Source of the DNA: Oecophyllibacter saccharovorans
GTDB taxonomy: Bacteria > Pseudomonadota > Alphaproteobacteria > Acetobacterales > Acetobacteraceae
Direction of reading: 5' to 3'
NCBI RefSeq assembly: GCF_006542375.1
Contig: NZ_CP038143.1
Location: 1,860,001 to 1,924,000 of the forward strand
Length of the DNA: 64,000 nucleotides
Of this stretch, positions 55,682-64,000 are shown piece after piece (the stretch's first letter is position 1; every line of letters begins with the position of its first letter). The notes below the pieces were generated by a model. It made no database searches and was not told the origin of the DNA. It saw nothing but the letters and a program-made list of their open reading frames with translations. Made by a program: the position numbers and the translations under genes.

Positions 55682-57387
55682 AAGCGCTTTCAGAAATCCT
55701 GTTAACACTTCTGCAGGTCTGGCACCCCCAGAGAGGGCGCCTGCTTGCCGGGCTGGGGGTGGCACTGGGCGCGGCCCTGGCAGGCCTGCTCCTGATGAGC
55801 CAGGCCGGGCAGCGTCTGGGACAGGCAGTTCTGGCGACAGGGGGAGCTGGCGCTGGTTATCTTCTGCTGCGTTTCAGCGGGGTCGGCAGAATACTCCTGC
55901 GTTACTTCGAGCGATTGCTGAGCCATGATGCAATGTTCCGCGCGCTGGCTGATCTGCGTCTCTGGTTCTACAGGCGACTGGCTTTCGGCAGTGCGGCAGG
56001 GTTGGGTTTCCGGCGCTCAGGCGATCTCATGGCACGCCTGGTACAGGACGTGCAGACCCTGGACGGACTCTACCTGCGGGTCACTCTGCCGTTTGGCGTG
56101 GCTTACCTGACCTTTCCCGTGCTGGTCTGGTTCTGCTGGCAGGTCTCAGCGGCCTTGGTCTGTCTTGAAGCCGGGATCTTTCTGATCGTCGCAGCCGGGC
56201 TGCCTTTTCTGGCCGCCAGAATGACCTGGAAAAGCGAAGGGCAGCTGCTGCAGCTGATGGGCGCGCTGCAGGCTGATATTCTCGAGCTGACCGGGGGCCT
56301 GCGAGAAATCCGCATATTTGGCGGCGAAAAGAGGTTTAACGAACGTATAAAACAGCAGCAGGAGGAGCTTTATGCCCTTCAGGCCCGCCTGGCCCATCGG
56401 CTTTCCCTGATCCGGGCGCTGACCGCAGCGTTTGAAAGTGCGGGCATTGCCGGTGTGCTGCTCGCCGCTGCCGGACTGATGGACGGCCAACCGAACGGCA
56501 TGCGCAGCATGACGGCGCTCTTCATCTGTCTGGCGCAGTTCGGGAGCATCCGTGCTCTCCCTCAGGCAGGCGCCGTCGTGGCACGCAGTCTGCAGGCGGC
56601 ACGGCGCGTCGTGTCTGCAGCCGCCCAACCGAACGCGGTGCCGCCCGGCACGGTCAACACCCCGGCGCAGTATGATTTTCACTTTAAAAACGTCACCTTC
56701 GGATGGGTTGCAGGCCATCCGGTTCTGAAAGGGATCACCTTTCAGCTGCCTGAAGGAAGCAGGACCGCTCTGCTGGGAGCGAGCGGGGCTGGGAAGTCAA
56801 CGGTGGCTGCGCTGAGCCTCAAAGTGGTCATGCCCTGGCAGGGTCAGGTGAAGCTGGGGGACGTGGCCCTTGACACCATAAGGGATGAAAGCCTGCGCCA
56901 TGAAATCGGCTGGCTTTCCCAAAACACCCATCTTTTTGCCGATACCATCCGCAACAACCTTCTCCTGGGCCAGCAGGACATTGCCGACCGACAGCTCTGG
57001 GAAGCCCTGGAACAGGCACAGCTGGCCGAATTTGTCCGCGGCCTGCCGGATGGGCTTGAAACCTGGATCGGCGAGAACGGCTCCCGGCTCTCAGGCGGGC
57101 AGGGGCGGCGCCTGGCACTGGCACGGGTTCTGCTGGCGCGGGCCAGAATCCTGATTTTCGATGAGCCTACGAGCGGGCTGGATCCCGAGACCGCCCGCGC
57201 TTTTCTTCATACCCTGAACAACCTGCCCGCAAGGGACGGCCTTACCGGGCAACAGCCCCGGACGATCCTGCTGATCCTGCACGCCCTGACCGGTATTGAA
57301 GGGCTTGACCAGGTCCTGGAACTGACTGACGGTCATCTCAGCACGAGACCCTGCCAGAACCACGGCTCCGGAAAATCCACCCCCTAA
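55678..57387 (+). CDS. cydC: Thiol reductant ABC exporter subunit CydC
   Basis: 569 residues. Six-helix domain with GRILLRYFERLLSHDAMFRALADLRLWFYRRL, the typical CydC intracellular loop, then the ATPase with LLGASGAGKST, SRLSGGQGRRLALARVLL and ILIFDEPTSGLDPETA. It forms the heterodimer with CydD. No cydAB (or cioAB) gene is in the remaining window, so the quinol oxidase is encoded elsewhere. Confidence 0.93.
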   Translation: MKALSEILLTLLQVWHPQRGRLLAGLGVALGAALAGLLLMSQAGQRLGQAVLATGGAGAGYLLLRFSGVGRILLRYFERLLSHDAMFRALADLRLWFYRRLAFGSAAGLGFRRSGDLMARLVQDVQTLDGLYLRVTLPFGVAYLTFPVLVWFCWQVSAALVCLEAGIFLIVAAGLPFLAARMTWKSEGQLLQLMGALQADILELTGGLREIRIFGGEKRFNERIKQQQEELYALQARLAHRLSLIRALTAAFESAGIAGVLLAAAGLMDGQPNGMRSMTALFICLAQFGSIRALPQAGAVVARSLQAARRVVSAAAQPNAVPPGTVNTPAQYDFHFKNVTFGWVAGHPVLKGITFQLPEGSRTALLGASGAGKSTVAALSLKVVMPWQGQVKLGDVALDTIRDESLRHEIGWLSQNTHLFADTIRNNLLLGQQDIADRQLWEALEQAQLAEFVRGLPDGLETWIGENGSRLSGGQGRRLALARVLLARARILIFDEPTSGLDPETARAFLHTLNNLPARDGLTGQQPRTILLILHALTGIEGLDQVLELTDGHLSTRPCQNHGSGKSTP

Positions 57388-57590
57388 CCAGGTCCTGAGG
57401 GCAAGCCGGAATCTTTGAAAAACCGGGCGCGAAAGTCTCTTCAGGAAATACCTGCTATAGAATGCTGCAAGAATACGGCTCCTCTGTTGACCGCCCGAAC
57501 AGGGCAGGGCAGTTAAGACCTGAAATCCACCGGGGGCTACGCATGCTGGTGCACACTGGTCCCCGCTTCATGTTGCAAGGAAGAAAACCC

Positions 57591-58007
57591 ATGTCCCGCC
57601 TTTCAATCCTTCTCCGGCGTTTGTGCACGTTGACAGCTCTGCCAGTGGCAATTGCCGGCAGTCTGGCAGGCTGCACTAACGGGCCGGCGCGCAATGACTA
57701 TGTCGTTTTCTTCCAACGTGATTCAGTCACCCTGGACCCGACAGACCTGGAAGTCATCCGGGAAGCGGCTGACGCAGCCCACCGCCGGGACATCCATCAC
57801 CTCGTTGTTTCAGGCTCGGCCGGTCGGTACGGTGACCCGTATGTGCTGAAGGAACTGGCCGACACGCGCGCGAAAGCCGTGGCCACCATGCTCCAGCAGG
57901 ACGGCATTCCTGCCCAGGACATCACCATGGGCGCTTTCGCCCCGACCCAGCTGGAAGCCTCCCGAGTGGCACTGCGTCGCGTCACCATCCAGCTCGATCC
58001 CCGCTGA
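57591..58007 (+). CDS. OmpA-like domain lipoprotein, 138 aa
   Basis: ATG at 57591 with AAGGAAG upstream. A lipoprotein signal with AGC lipobox (SLAGC, Cys28) precedes a compact OmpA C-terminal-like domain: YVVFFQRDSVTLDPTDLEVIREAA, VSGSAGRYGDPYVLKELADTRAKAVATML and RRVTIQLD. This domain binds peptidoglycan in Pal-type proteins, but the usual second Arg and Asp pattern (TDxxGxxxYNxxLSxxRA) is weakened. Gap of about 200 bp after cydC. Confidence 0.8.
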   Translation: MSRLSILLRRLCTLTALPVAIAGSLAGCTNGPARNDYVVFFQRDSVTLDPTDLEVIREAADAAHRRDIHHLVVSGSAGRYGDPYVLKELADTRAKAVATMLQQDGIPAQDITMGAFAPTQLEASRVALRRVTIQLDPR

Positions 58008-58080
58008 GCCACTGCATATAGGGCTATGGGCAACGGGGGGCAGGTTCTCCTTTACCGTAAACCGGCATGAAGAACAGGTG

Positions 58081-59955
58081 ATGACTGATCCAGTTGCCGC
58101 TTTTGCTGCGCCCACCCCGACGGCGCCCCTGAAGGTTCTGAAAGACGTTTTCGGCTTTGAGAACTTCCGGGGGCTGCAGGAAGATGTCATCTCCGCGCTC
58201 ATGGCCGGCGAGGACGCCCTCGTTCTCATGCCGACGGGTGGCGGCAAGAGCCTCTGTTACCAGATTCCCGCTCTCTGCCGCGAAGGCATGGGGATTGTTG
58301 TTTCACCCCTTATCGCCCTGATGGACGATCAAGTGGCCGCTCTCAAGCAGTTGGGCGTTAAAGCGGCTGCCCTGCATTCGGAGCTGGAACTTCACGAAAA
58401 AGATCAGTTGTGGGATGACCTGCGCAATCGCAGGCTTGATCTCCTCTATATTTCTCCCGAACGCCTTCTGTCGCCTGGAACCCTGGATTTTCTGCGCCAG
58501 CACCGACCTTCTCTCATTGCCATTGATGAAGCACATTGCGTATCGGCCTGGGGGCATGAATTCCGGCCGGAATACCGCGCTCTTTCCTGTCTGAGCGACG
58601 CTTTCCCCGGTGTGCCGCGCATTGCCCTGACCGCCACGGCTGACCCCCGCACCCGAGACGATATCGTCGCCAGCCTGGCCATGCCCCAGGCACGGGTTTT
58701 CACCGCCAGTTTCCACCGCCCCAATCTTGTGCTGGAGGCCCGGCCGAAACTGTCAGAAAGTCGCCAGCTTCTGGAAGCGCTTGAGCGTTACCGCGGTGAG
58801 GGGGCAGCGATCGTCTATTGTGGCAGCCGTCGGCGCACGGAACGCCTGGCGGCCACATTGCGCGAAAAGGGCCAGACTGCTCTTGCTTTTCATGCAGGCC
58901 TCTCAGCTCTGGAAAAACGTGCCGTCCTGCACCGTTTCAGGTCAGGCGAGCCCATGACAGTGGTCGCCACGATCGCTTTTGGAATGGGGATCGACCGGCC
59001 TGATGTGCGGCTGGTGGTGCATGTGGACATGCCTGCTTCTCCTGAGGCGTATTACCAGCAGATCGGTCGCGCCGGGCGCGATGGTGAAACAGCCCATACC
59101 CTGCTGCTCTATGGGGGAGAGGACATGGCGCGCGCGCGCTACTGGCTGGAGCAGTCACAGGCGCCGGAAAGCGAAAAACGGGTCATGCAGGGGCGGCTGG
59201 AAAACATGATTGCTCTGAGTGAAACCACAGGCTGTCGCACGGAAGCCATCCTGGAATGTTTCGGTGAAAAACTGCCGGAAAAATGCGGCCATTGCGACAA
59301 TTGCCGCCACCCGGTGCTGACATTTGACGGACGCGTGGCCGCCCAGAAAGTCCTTTCAGCCGTATACCGGACAGGTGAACGCTTCGGCGCTGTGGTCGTC
59401 ACCAATGTCCTGCGCGGCAAAAAGAATGAAATGATAGAGCGCCATGCCCTCGATAAACTGTCTGTTTTCGGAATTGGCGCCGATCACGGAGAAAACTGGT
59501 GGCGCACGGTCATCCGCCAGCTGATCGCACGCGGGGCCCTGAAAATGCATGGTGATTATGGCGCCCTGGGCCTTGACCGGACAACAGCACGCCCCTTGCT
59601 GCAGGGACAGATGCCTTTGCCTCTGCGGGAAGACGTGCATTCGGCTCTTCGTTCAAAAGGTTTCCGGGCAAAAGAAGGCGTGTCCCGGGAAGGAGAGGGG
59701 ATAATCCTTTCGGCTGCAGAAGAGGAACGGTTCCAGCGCCTGAAACAGTGGCGATTGGCAGAAGCGCGGGAGCAGGAAATTCCGCCCTATGTCATCTTTC
59801 ATGATGCTGTTCTGAAAGATGTTGCCCGCCTTGTACCGACGGACCTGCAAGCCTTGGGCTCAATCAAGGGGGTCGGGAGCAGCAAGCTCGAACGTTATGG
59901 AAAAGCTGTTCTGACCGTCCTGACTGAAGCTTCAGCGGCGCGTCCCCAAAGCTGA
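58081..59955 (+). CDS. recQ: ATP-dependent DNA helicase RecQ
   Basis: 624 residues. SF2 helicase: GLQEDVISALMAGEDALVLMPTGGGKSLCYQ (motifs 0 and I), DEAHCVSAWGHEFRPEY (II), TATADPRTR, FGMGIDRPDVR and QIGRAGRDG. The RQC zinc site is present as CGHCDNC after a preceding Cys, and a C-terminal HRDC-like region (about 545-620, LQALGSIKGVGSSKLERYG). Repairs and restarts replication forks. The ATG at 58081 is preceded by in-frame GTG at 58078. Confidence 0.95.
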   Translation: MTDPVAAFAAPTPTAPLKVLKDVFGFENFRGLQEDVISALMAGEDALVLMPTGGGKSLCYQIPALCREGMGIVVSPLIALMDDQVAALKQLGVKAAALHSELELHEKDQLWDDLRNRRLDLLYISPERLLSPGTLDFLRQHRPSLIAIDEAHCVSAWGHEFRPEYRALSCLSDAFPGVPRIALTATADPRTRDDIVASLAMPQARVFTASFHRPNLVLEARPKLSESRQLLEALERYRGEGAAIVYCGSRRRTERLAATLREKGQTALAFHAGLSALEKRAVLHRFRSGEPMTVVATIAFGMGIDRPDVRLVVHVDMPASPEAYYQQIGRAGRDGETAHTLLLYGGEDMARARYWLEQSQAPESEKRVMQGRLENMIALSETTGCRTEAILECFGEKLPEKCGHCDNCRHPVLTFDGRVAAQKVLSAVYRTGERFGAVVVTNVLRGKKNEMIERHALDKLSVFGIGADHGENWWRTVIRQLIARGALKMHGDYGALGLDRTTARPLLQGQMPLPLREDVHSALRSKGFRAKEGVSREGEGIILSAAEEERFQRLKQWRLAEAREQEIPPYVIFHDAVLKDVARLVPTDLQALGSIKGVGSSKLERYGKAVLTVLTEASAARPQS

Positions 59956-60004
59956 GCACGCCGCCAGCGCTCTGACTGACGTTCTCCCAGACGACCGGAA
60001 AATA

Positions 60005-60538
60005 TTATTGCGTTTTGGAACTGGCAGGAGCCGGGGCAGAGGAAGCTTCTGCTGCAAGCCTGAAACTGGCTGTGACATCCGGCCGGCCCCGGAAATGAAA
60101 GATGAAAGGCACTTCAGCACCGCTCCTGAGATCTTTGCGGTAGCCGTAGCAGAGCAGGTGATAGCCTTCATGAGGGAAAACCAGCGTCGCCTGATGGGGA
60201 ATGGCGAGATGATGGAAGATGTCCAGGCTGGGGTCCCCCGTCTCCTGGGCTTCCTGATTGCTGTGATTGACCGTGACCTGCTGGCAGAAAGGTGAGGTGA
60301 TCCCTTCAAGCAGCTGATCTGTCATGCCGTTGTTCTGAAGAACGAAAAAACCCGCCAGCCTGTCACCCGGAGTCCCGGCCGGATGCGGATAACGCGGCGG
60401 CTGCAGAACGCCGTCGCGGATCACGATCTCCGGTGCTGCCGCCGCCTGAGCAGGGCTGCTGCCCGTCCCGATCAAGGCCAGCCCGATCCCAAGGCTCCCA
60501 AAAAAGACCTGGCTGAAAAGACGTGTGGAAGAGGACAT
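60005..60538 (-). CDS. PCuAC-type copper chaperone with altered metal motif
   Basis: 177 residues from ATG 60538 (AGGAG upstream). Signal peptide ending in SPAQAAA. The domain follows PCuAC: GFFVLQNNGMTDQLLEGITSP, IPHQATLVFPHEGYHLLCYGYRKDLRSGAEVPFIFHF. In canonical copper proteins the motif is H(M)x10Mx21HxM. Here both His are kept (VNHSN and GYHLL) but the Met positions are lost, with Cys residues nearby (SPFCQQ, LLCYG). Copper delivery to cytochrome oxidase is the family role; here it may be altered. It is convergent with recQ. Confidence 0.82.
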   Translation of the reverse strand: MSSSTRLFSQVFFGSLGIGLALIGTGSSPAQAAAAPEIVIRDGVLQPPRYPHPAGTPGDRLAGFFVLQNNGMTDQLLEGITSPFCQQVTVNHSNQEAQETGDPSLDIFHHLAIPHQATLVFPHEGYHLLCYGYRKDLRSGAEVPFIFHFRGRPDVTASFRLAAEASSAPAPASSKTQ

Positions 60539-60716
60539 ATTCGCTCCTGAGGAGAGACGCTGTCTGGCAAGGCTGGCAAAAACAGCCATTCGAGCGCCTG
60601 GGGGACATTCCGCAAACGGGATTTTTTCGATAGACTTGCCGCCTGGAGCGGTCAAGCCGTGACACCTGGGCGGCCCTCTCTTCTCATCTTTCTTGCAGGA
60701 TGTCCGGAACAGCATA

Positions 60717-61199
60717 ATGCATTGTCCTTTTTGCGGTCATCACGAAACGCAGGTCAAAGATAGCCGTTCCAGCGAAGATGGCGCGGCGATCAGAAGGCGG
60801 CGTGGCTGCTGTGGGTGCGGTCAGCGGTTCACGACTGTGGAACGCATTCAGCTGCGTGAGCTGACAGTCATCAAGAACGATGGGCGGAAGATTCCCTTTG
60901 ACCGCGAGAAACTGGTTCAGTCCCTCCGGACGGCGCTCAGAAAAAGACCGGTTGACGAAGTCAGGCAGGAACTCCTGGTAAACGGGCTGGTCCGCCAGCT
61001 TGAAGCCTCGGGCGAGCAGGAAATTTCGTCGCAGCGCATCGGAGAATTGGCTATGGATGCATTGCGCGAAGTAGACGGTGTGGCTTATGTCCGGTTCGCG
61101 AGCGTTTACCGGGATTTCAGAGAGGTGGAAGCCTTCTCGAAGATTCTCTCTGACATGAATTGTCCACCTTCTTCCGAACTCGGGAAAGACGGACCTTAG
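60717..61199 (+). CDS. nrdR: Transcriptional repressor NrdR
   Basis: 160 residues. NrdR represses ribonucleotide reductase genes in response to ATP/dATP. The zinc ribbon MHCPFCGHHETQVKDSRSSEDG...RRGCCGCGQRFTT is complete (CxxC twice), and the ATP-cone follows (VIKNDGRKIPFDREKLVQSLRTAL). The start shown is ATG 60717. It is followed 10 bp later by nusB. Confidence 0.96.
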   Translation: MHCPFCGHHETQVKDSRSSEDGAAIRRRRGCCGCGQRFTTVERIQLRELTVIKNDGRKIPFDREKLVQSLRTALRKRPVDEVRQELLVNGLVRQLEASGEQEISSQRIGELAMDALREVDGVAYVRFASVYRDFREVEAFSKILSDMNCPPSSELGKDGP

Positions 61200-61209
61200 G
61201 AGCTATTTT

Positions 61210-61746
61210 ATGACATCGTCCACGATCCCGTCTTCTCCAAAAGAAACTTCAGCGCCTGGAAAGACCCCCAAGGATATGCCCGGAAATGAAAAGAAGGATC
61301 CCGGCGCGCGCAGCCGTACCATTGCCCGTGTGGCAGCAGTACAGGCACTCTTTCAGTGTGAGCAAAGCGGGCAGAATGCTGAAACGGTGCTGAGGGAATT
61401 CACCCACCATCGCCGCATTGCTCCCAACTCGCACTTTGATGAAGGGGATATCCCGCAGGCAGATCTGAAGCTGCTGGAAGAAGTGGTACATGTCGCAACG
61501 CGGGAACAGGAGGAGAATGACCGCCTGCTCTCCAGCCTTCTGCCCGAAGCCTGGCCACTGGAACGCCTTGACCCGGTGCTGCGCGCTCTGCTTCGGGCAG
61601 CCATTGCCGAATTGAGAAGCGGACGGCCACCGCAAGTTGTCATCAACGAATACATGGACGTCGCTCACGGCTTCTTCAGTGGGGAAGAACCCAAAATGGT
61701 CAATGGCATTCTTGATGCTGCCCGCAGGAAGCTTGCCGCTTCCTGA
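61210..61746 (+). CDS. nusB: Transcription antitermination factor NusB
   Basis: 178 residues. Binds boxA RNA with NusE. SRTIARVAAVQALFQCEQSG, LDPVLRALLRAAIAELRSGRPPQVVINEYMDVAHGFFSGEEPKMVNGILDAA is the full family ending. A 35-residue charged N-terminal extension is present. Located between nrdR and thiL without the riboflavin genes common here in alphaproteobacteria. Confidence 0.95.
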   Translation: MTSSTIPSSPKETSAPGKTPKDMPGNEKKDPGARSRTIARVAAVQALFQCEQSGQNAETVLREFTHHRRIAPNSHFDEGDIPQADLKLLEEVVHVATREQEENDRLLSSLLPEAWPLERLDPVLRALLRAAIAELRSGRPPQVVINEYMDVAHGFFSGEEPKMVNGILDAARRKLAAS

Positions 61747-61799
61747 AAATCCCTGGGACTGCTGCGCGCAAAACCCATAGGAAGAGGGGCTAGAAGATC

Positions 61800-62744
61800 A
61801 TGGGAGAATTCGATTTTATCGGTCGCCATTTCCGCCCCCTTTCGGGTGAAGGGGCTTATGATCTTCGCAATGACGGCGCCATCCTACGCCCGGCAAGCGG
61901 ACATGAACTGGTCGTCTCAAGCGACACAATGGTGGAAAACCGACATTTTCTTCCCGGTGATCCCCCTGAAACGGTCGGGCAGAAACTGCTGCGCTGCAAT
62001 CTTTCAGACCTCGCGGCCATGGGGGCAAAGCCGGTCGGCTATACGCTGAATGTCACGCTGGACCCGCAAGGCCCATACGGGGAGAAATGGTTCTCGGAAT
62101 TCGCACGGGGCCTGCAGAAGGACCAGTCCCTGTATGGGCTGAGTCTGCTGGGCGGCGATACGACCAGCACCACAGGTCCCCTGGTGCTCAGCATGACGGT
62201 TTTCGGAGAAGTGCCGGTCGGTCAGGCTCTGCGCCGTGACAGGGCTCAGCCTGGGGATGAGGTGTGGGTTACAGGGCAGCTGGGCAATGGGGCTCTTGGC
62301 CTGCAGGTTCGCACGGGAAAGCTGAATGACCCAAGCGGGGAGCTGGTACGCGCCTATCAGCTGCCGACCCCACGACTGGGCTTGGATCTGTTCGGGATCG
62401 TCACCACGGCCATGGATATTTCTGATGGTGTTATTCAGGATGCCGGCCATATTGCTGAAGAATCAGGCGTCAAACTCGTTCTGGATGAGCGACGTTTCCC
62501 CTACAGCCCGGCTGGGCAGGCGGCAGGGGAAGCCTGGCATGAGACGCGTCTGCTGGGGGGAGATGATTACGAGCTTCTCATGACCGTTCCGCCCCACCGG
62601 ATTTCTGCACTGAAAAAAATCTGTGCTGCTCAGGGAATTCCCGTCACTTCCATTGGAAAAGTAGAGCAGGGCACAGGGGTTGATGTGCTGGGCACAGACG
62701 GCTTTCCCCTGAAACTGACACGCACAGGTTGGCAGCATTTTTAA
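61800..62744 (+). CDS. thiL: Thiamine-monophosphate kinase
   Basis: 314 residues. ThiL phosphorylates thiamine monophosphate to the diphosphate cofactor. GEFDFIGRHFRPL, NDGAIL, VSSDTMVENRHFLPGDPPETVGQKLLRCNLSDLAAMGAKP, LLGGDTTST, AMDISDGVIQD and LLGGDDYELLMT are all canonical; the usual GDDAA motif is replaced by NDGAI. It follows nusB by about 50 bp. Confidence 0.95.
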   Translation: MGEFDFIGRHFRPLSGEGAYDLRNDGAILRPASGHELVVSSDTMVENRHFLPGDPPETVGQKLLRCNLSDLAAMGAKPVGYTLNVTLDPQGPYGEKWFSEFARGLQKDQSLYGLSLLGGDTTSTTGPLVLSMTVFGEVPVGQALRRDRAQPGDEVWVTGQLGNGALGLQVRTGKLNDPSGELVRAYQLPTPRLGLDLFGIVTTAMDISDGVIQDAGHIAEESGVKLVLDERRFPYSPAGQAAGEAWHETRLLGGDDYELLMTVPPHRISALKKICAAQGIPVTSIGKVEQGTGVDVLGTDGFPLKLTRTGWQHF

Positions 62745-62755
62745 GTCTTTGACTG

Positions 62756-62775
62756 CCTGATTGTAATAAATCAGG
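62756..62775. terminator. Hairpin between thiL and the following convergent gene
   Basis: CCTGATT-GTAATA-AATCAGG, 7 bp perfect stem, 11 bp after the thiL stop. No strong T-run, but it is AT-rich on both sides. Confidence 0.45.
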
Positions 62776-62838
62776 TCATCTCAACAGGTAATTCTTATCC
62801 CCGTCAGCGTTTGGACAGAAATACTTAAATATGTTGAC

Positions 62839-64000
62839 TTAAGCCTCGGGGGAAGGGGACAGTGTCTTTTCATAGAGGCGATGACGCTTGTGGGGATGAG
62901 GCACAAGCGATTCAGCCAGATTACGCATAGCTGTATCGGTTTCAAGGATCCAGCCCAGCTCCACCCATTTATATGGGAGCGACTGCCCGCGACGCATGAG
63001 TTCAGTTATCGCCAGAGAAGGAAGAAGGGCACCGAGCAACGTTCCCCGCAACTTGCTGGTCACCCCAAGAAGGATGACCCTGGCTGATTTGAAGCGGTGA
63101 AAAGCGAGACGCCAGGCAAAACGTGCCCAGCCCAAGGGGGTGGGGGTTCCGCCCAGATCACCGGTGATGTCGTAAAGATTAGGCAGTACCATCGCCATAG
63201 CGACCGGCTCCCCGTTCTGGTCAATCTGAACGTAATGCTCCGGTCGCAGAAGCGGCTTGATGTCCTTGATCATGGCGGCCATTTCGTAGTCCTGCATAGG
63301 AACGAAATTGAACTTGTGTGCCCAGGCATCATTGTAAAGACGGCGCAGAGTTTCACCCTGGGTCACGATTTCCTTTTTGGAGAGTGACCGGGTGGTGATA
63401 TCCTTGAGTTTCCCAGCCCCCAGCTTCAGGCCCTCTGGCACTTTGAAGCGCTCCCGTGTTTCAGGGGTCAGTTCCAGTCGGTAACTCAACAGATTTGCGA
63501 CGGTTTCATAACCGCAGCGCTGAATGAAGCCGTCCAGTTCAGGCGGATGCCAGGGCATGGCAATCATGGGGGCAGAAAGCTGTCCTTCGACCATCGTTCC
63601 GCTTTCCCCGTTTCCGCTCAAGGTGACAGGGCCGCGGATACGGGTGACCTGGCGGGCCTTGAGCCATTCTTCAGCCGTCTGAAGCAGGGCCGCTACAATT
63701 TCCGGCTGGGGCAGGGCGTCCAGTGCGCCGAACTGTCCGATACGCTCCTGCCAGTGCTCAACAGCACGATGGTCGAGGATGGCTGCGATGCGGCCGACCG
63801 GCCTGTTACCCTGCCAGGCAAGGAAATACTGAATTTCAGCATGGCGGTAAACGGAGGCTTTTTTCGGATCAAGAAGCGTTCGCTGCTCCAGATCGAAGGG
63901 CGCAACATAACCCGGCAGCCCGGCATAGAGATGGCGGGGCAGGGTAATGAAGCGTTGCAGATCCCGCTGACTGGTGACAGGGCGAACCTCAATTGGGGGG
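62839..64000 (-). CDS. GNAT-like hypothetical protein (YghO-type), N-terminus cut by the window end
   Basis: The frame is open from the window edge to 62839, at least 387 codons, so only the first few residues are missing. IEVRPVTSQRDLQRFITLPRHLYAG, LEQRTLLDPKKASVYRHAEIQYFLAW and RPVGRIAAILDHRAVEHW form the N-terminal part; VTLSGNGESGTMVEG and YVQIDQNGEPVAMAMVLPN are later landmarks. It belongs to a family of about 380-residue GNAT-fold proteins often annotated only as hypothetical or N-acetyltransferase. Catalytic role not established. An internal ATG at 63621 is not the true start. Confidence 0.8.
   Translation of the reverse strand, partial: PPIEVRPVTSQRDLQRFITLPRHLYAGLPGYVAPFDLEQRTLLDPKKASVYRHAEIQYFLAWQGNRPVGRIAAILDHRAVEHWQERIGQFGALDALPQPEIVAALLQTAEEWLKARQVTRIRGPVTLSGNGESGTMVEGQLSAPMIAMPWHPPELDGFIQRCGYETVANLLSYRLELTPETRERFKVPEGLKLGAGKLKDITTRSLSKKEIVTQGETLRRLYNDAWAHKFNFVPMQDYEMAAMIKDIKPLLRPEHYVQIDQNGEPVAMAMVLPNLYDITGDLGGTPTPLGWARFAWRLAFHRFKSARVILLGVTSKLRGTLLGALLPSLAITELMRRGQSLPYKWVELGWILETDTAMRNLAESLVPHPHKRHRLYEKTLSPSPEA

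Noticed and set aside
61747-61800. Thiamine-pyrophosphate riboswitch before thiL
   Set aside because: The gap is only 53 bp and lacks the CTGAGA-type THI-box core.
63693-63992. Minus-strand frame of 99 codons at the right edge
   Set aside because: Out of frame with the GNAT-like gene that reads through to the window edge with a coherent protein sequence.
1-64000. CRISPR arrays, intact insertion sequences, rRNA genes
   Set aside because: No regularly spaced direct repeats, no complete transposase gene with terminal repeats, and no rRNA-like sequence were seen on reading.

Overview
This 64 kb window is typical alphaproteobacterial chromosome and most likely comes from an acetic acid bacterium (Acetobacteraceae). 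Supporting features are FMN-dependent lactate dehydrogenase, a Tat-exported glucose-fructose oxidoreductase-like protein, a polyol-type MFS permease, several zinc alcohol dehydrogenases, a CydDC exporter, and alphaproteobacterial markers (DUF3126, the DUF1013 regulator TrcR, alphaproteobacterial SecB, nrdR-nusB-thiL). I do not assign a genus. Coding density is high, most operons use 1-4 bp start/stop overlaps, and there is no CRISPR array, rRNA operon, intact insertion sequence or prophage.

Layout. 0-6 kb: a drug-efflux operon on the minus strand (MFS pump, HlyD adaptor, outer-membrane lipoprotein channel), then a quinone-reductase-like dehydrogenase. 6.5-11.6 kb: oxidative metabolism (lldD, GFOR-like protein), a lipid kinase, N-formylglutamate amidohydrolase and tRNA-Val. 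11.7-15.4 kb: ruvX and the gatCAB amidotransferase. 15.5-18.8 kb: a looser accessory-looking stretch with tRNA-Ser(GCT), unrecognised small genes, an AT-rich spacer with a possible transposase remnant, and a secreted DNA/RNA endonuclease. 18.9-25.7 kb: GST, SDR, AI-2E transporter, alcohol dehydrogenase, polyol permease, NAD-dependent epimerase. 26-28.6 kb: tRNA-Ser(GGA), trpF, pyrF, lapA, secB. 28.6-31.8 kb: an unusual 1084-residue protein with W-Y repeats and two glycosyltransferase-like domains. 31.9-35.1 kb: M20 peptidase, pdxA, pdxJ. 36-37.5 kb: DUF3126, MoeB/ThiF-like and DsrE-like sulfur genes. 37.5-44 kb: pcrA-prmA-pepP facing a tandem pair of RadC-family genes. 44-50.6 kb: trcR-purE-purK, rpmE, mscL, secDF. 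50.8-58 kb: Gfo/Idh oxidoreductase, uup, cydDC, OmpA-like lipoprotein. 58-64 kb: recQ, a PCuAC copper chaperone, nrdR-nusB-thiL, and a partial GNAT-like gene cut by the window edge.

The least ordinary items are: (1) two adjacent RadC paralogues that have degenerated in complementary ways, one keeping the N-terminal domain without the JAMM metal site and one keeping the JAMM site with an eroded N-terminal domain; (2) a GFOR-like enzyme whose EKP lysine and conserved aspartate are replaced by Thr and Asn while the tyrosine remains; (3) the repeat/double-glycosyltransferase protein directly behind secB; (4) two apparently collapsed gene neighbourhoods (no rib genes between nrdR and nusB, no trpBA after trpF); and (5) a PCuAC protein that has lost its copper-binding methionines.
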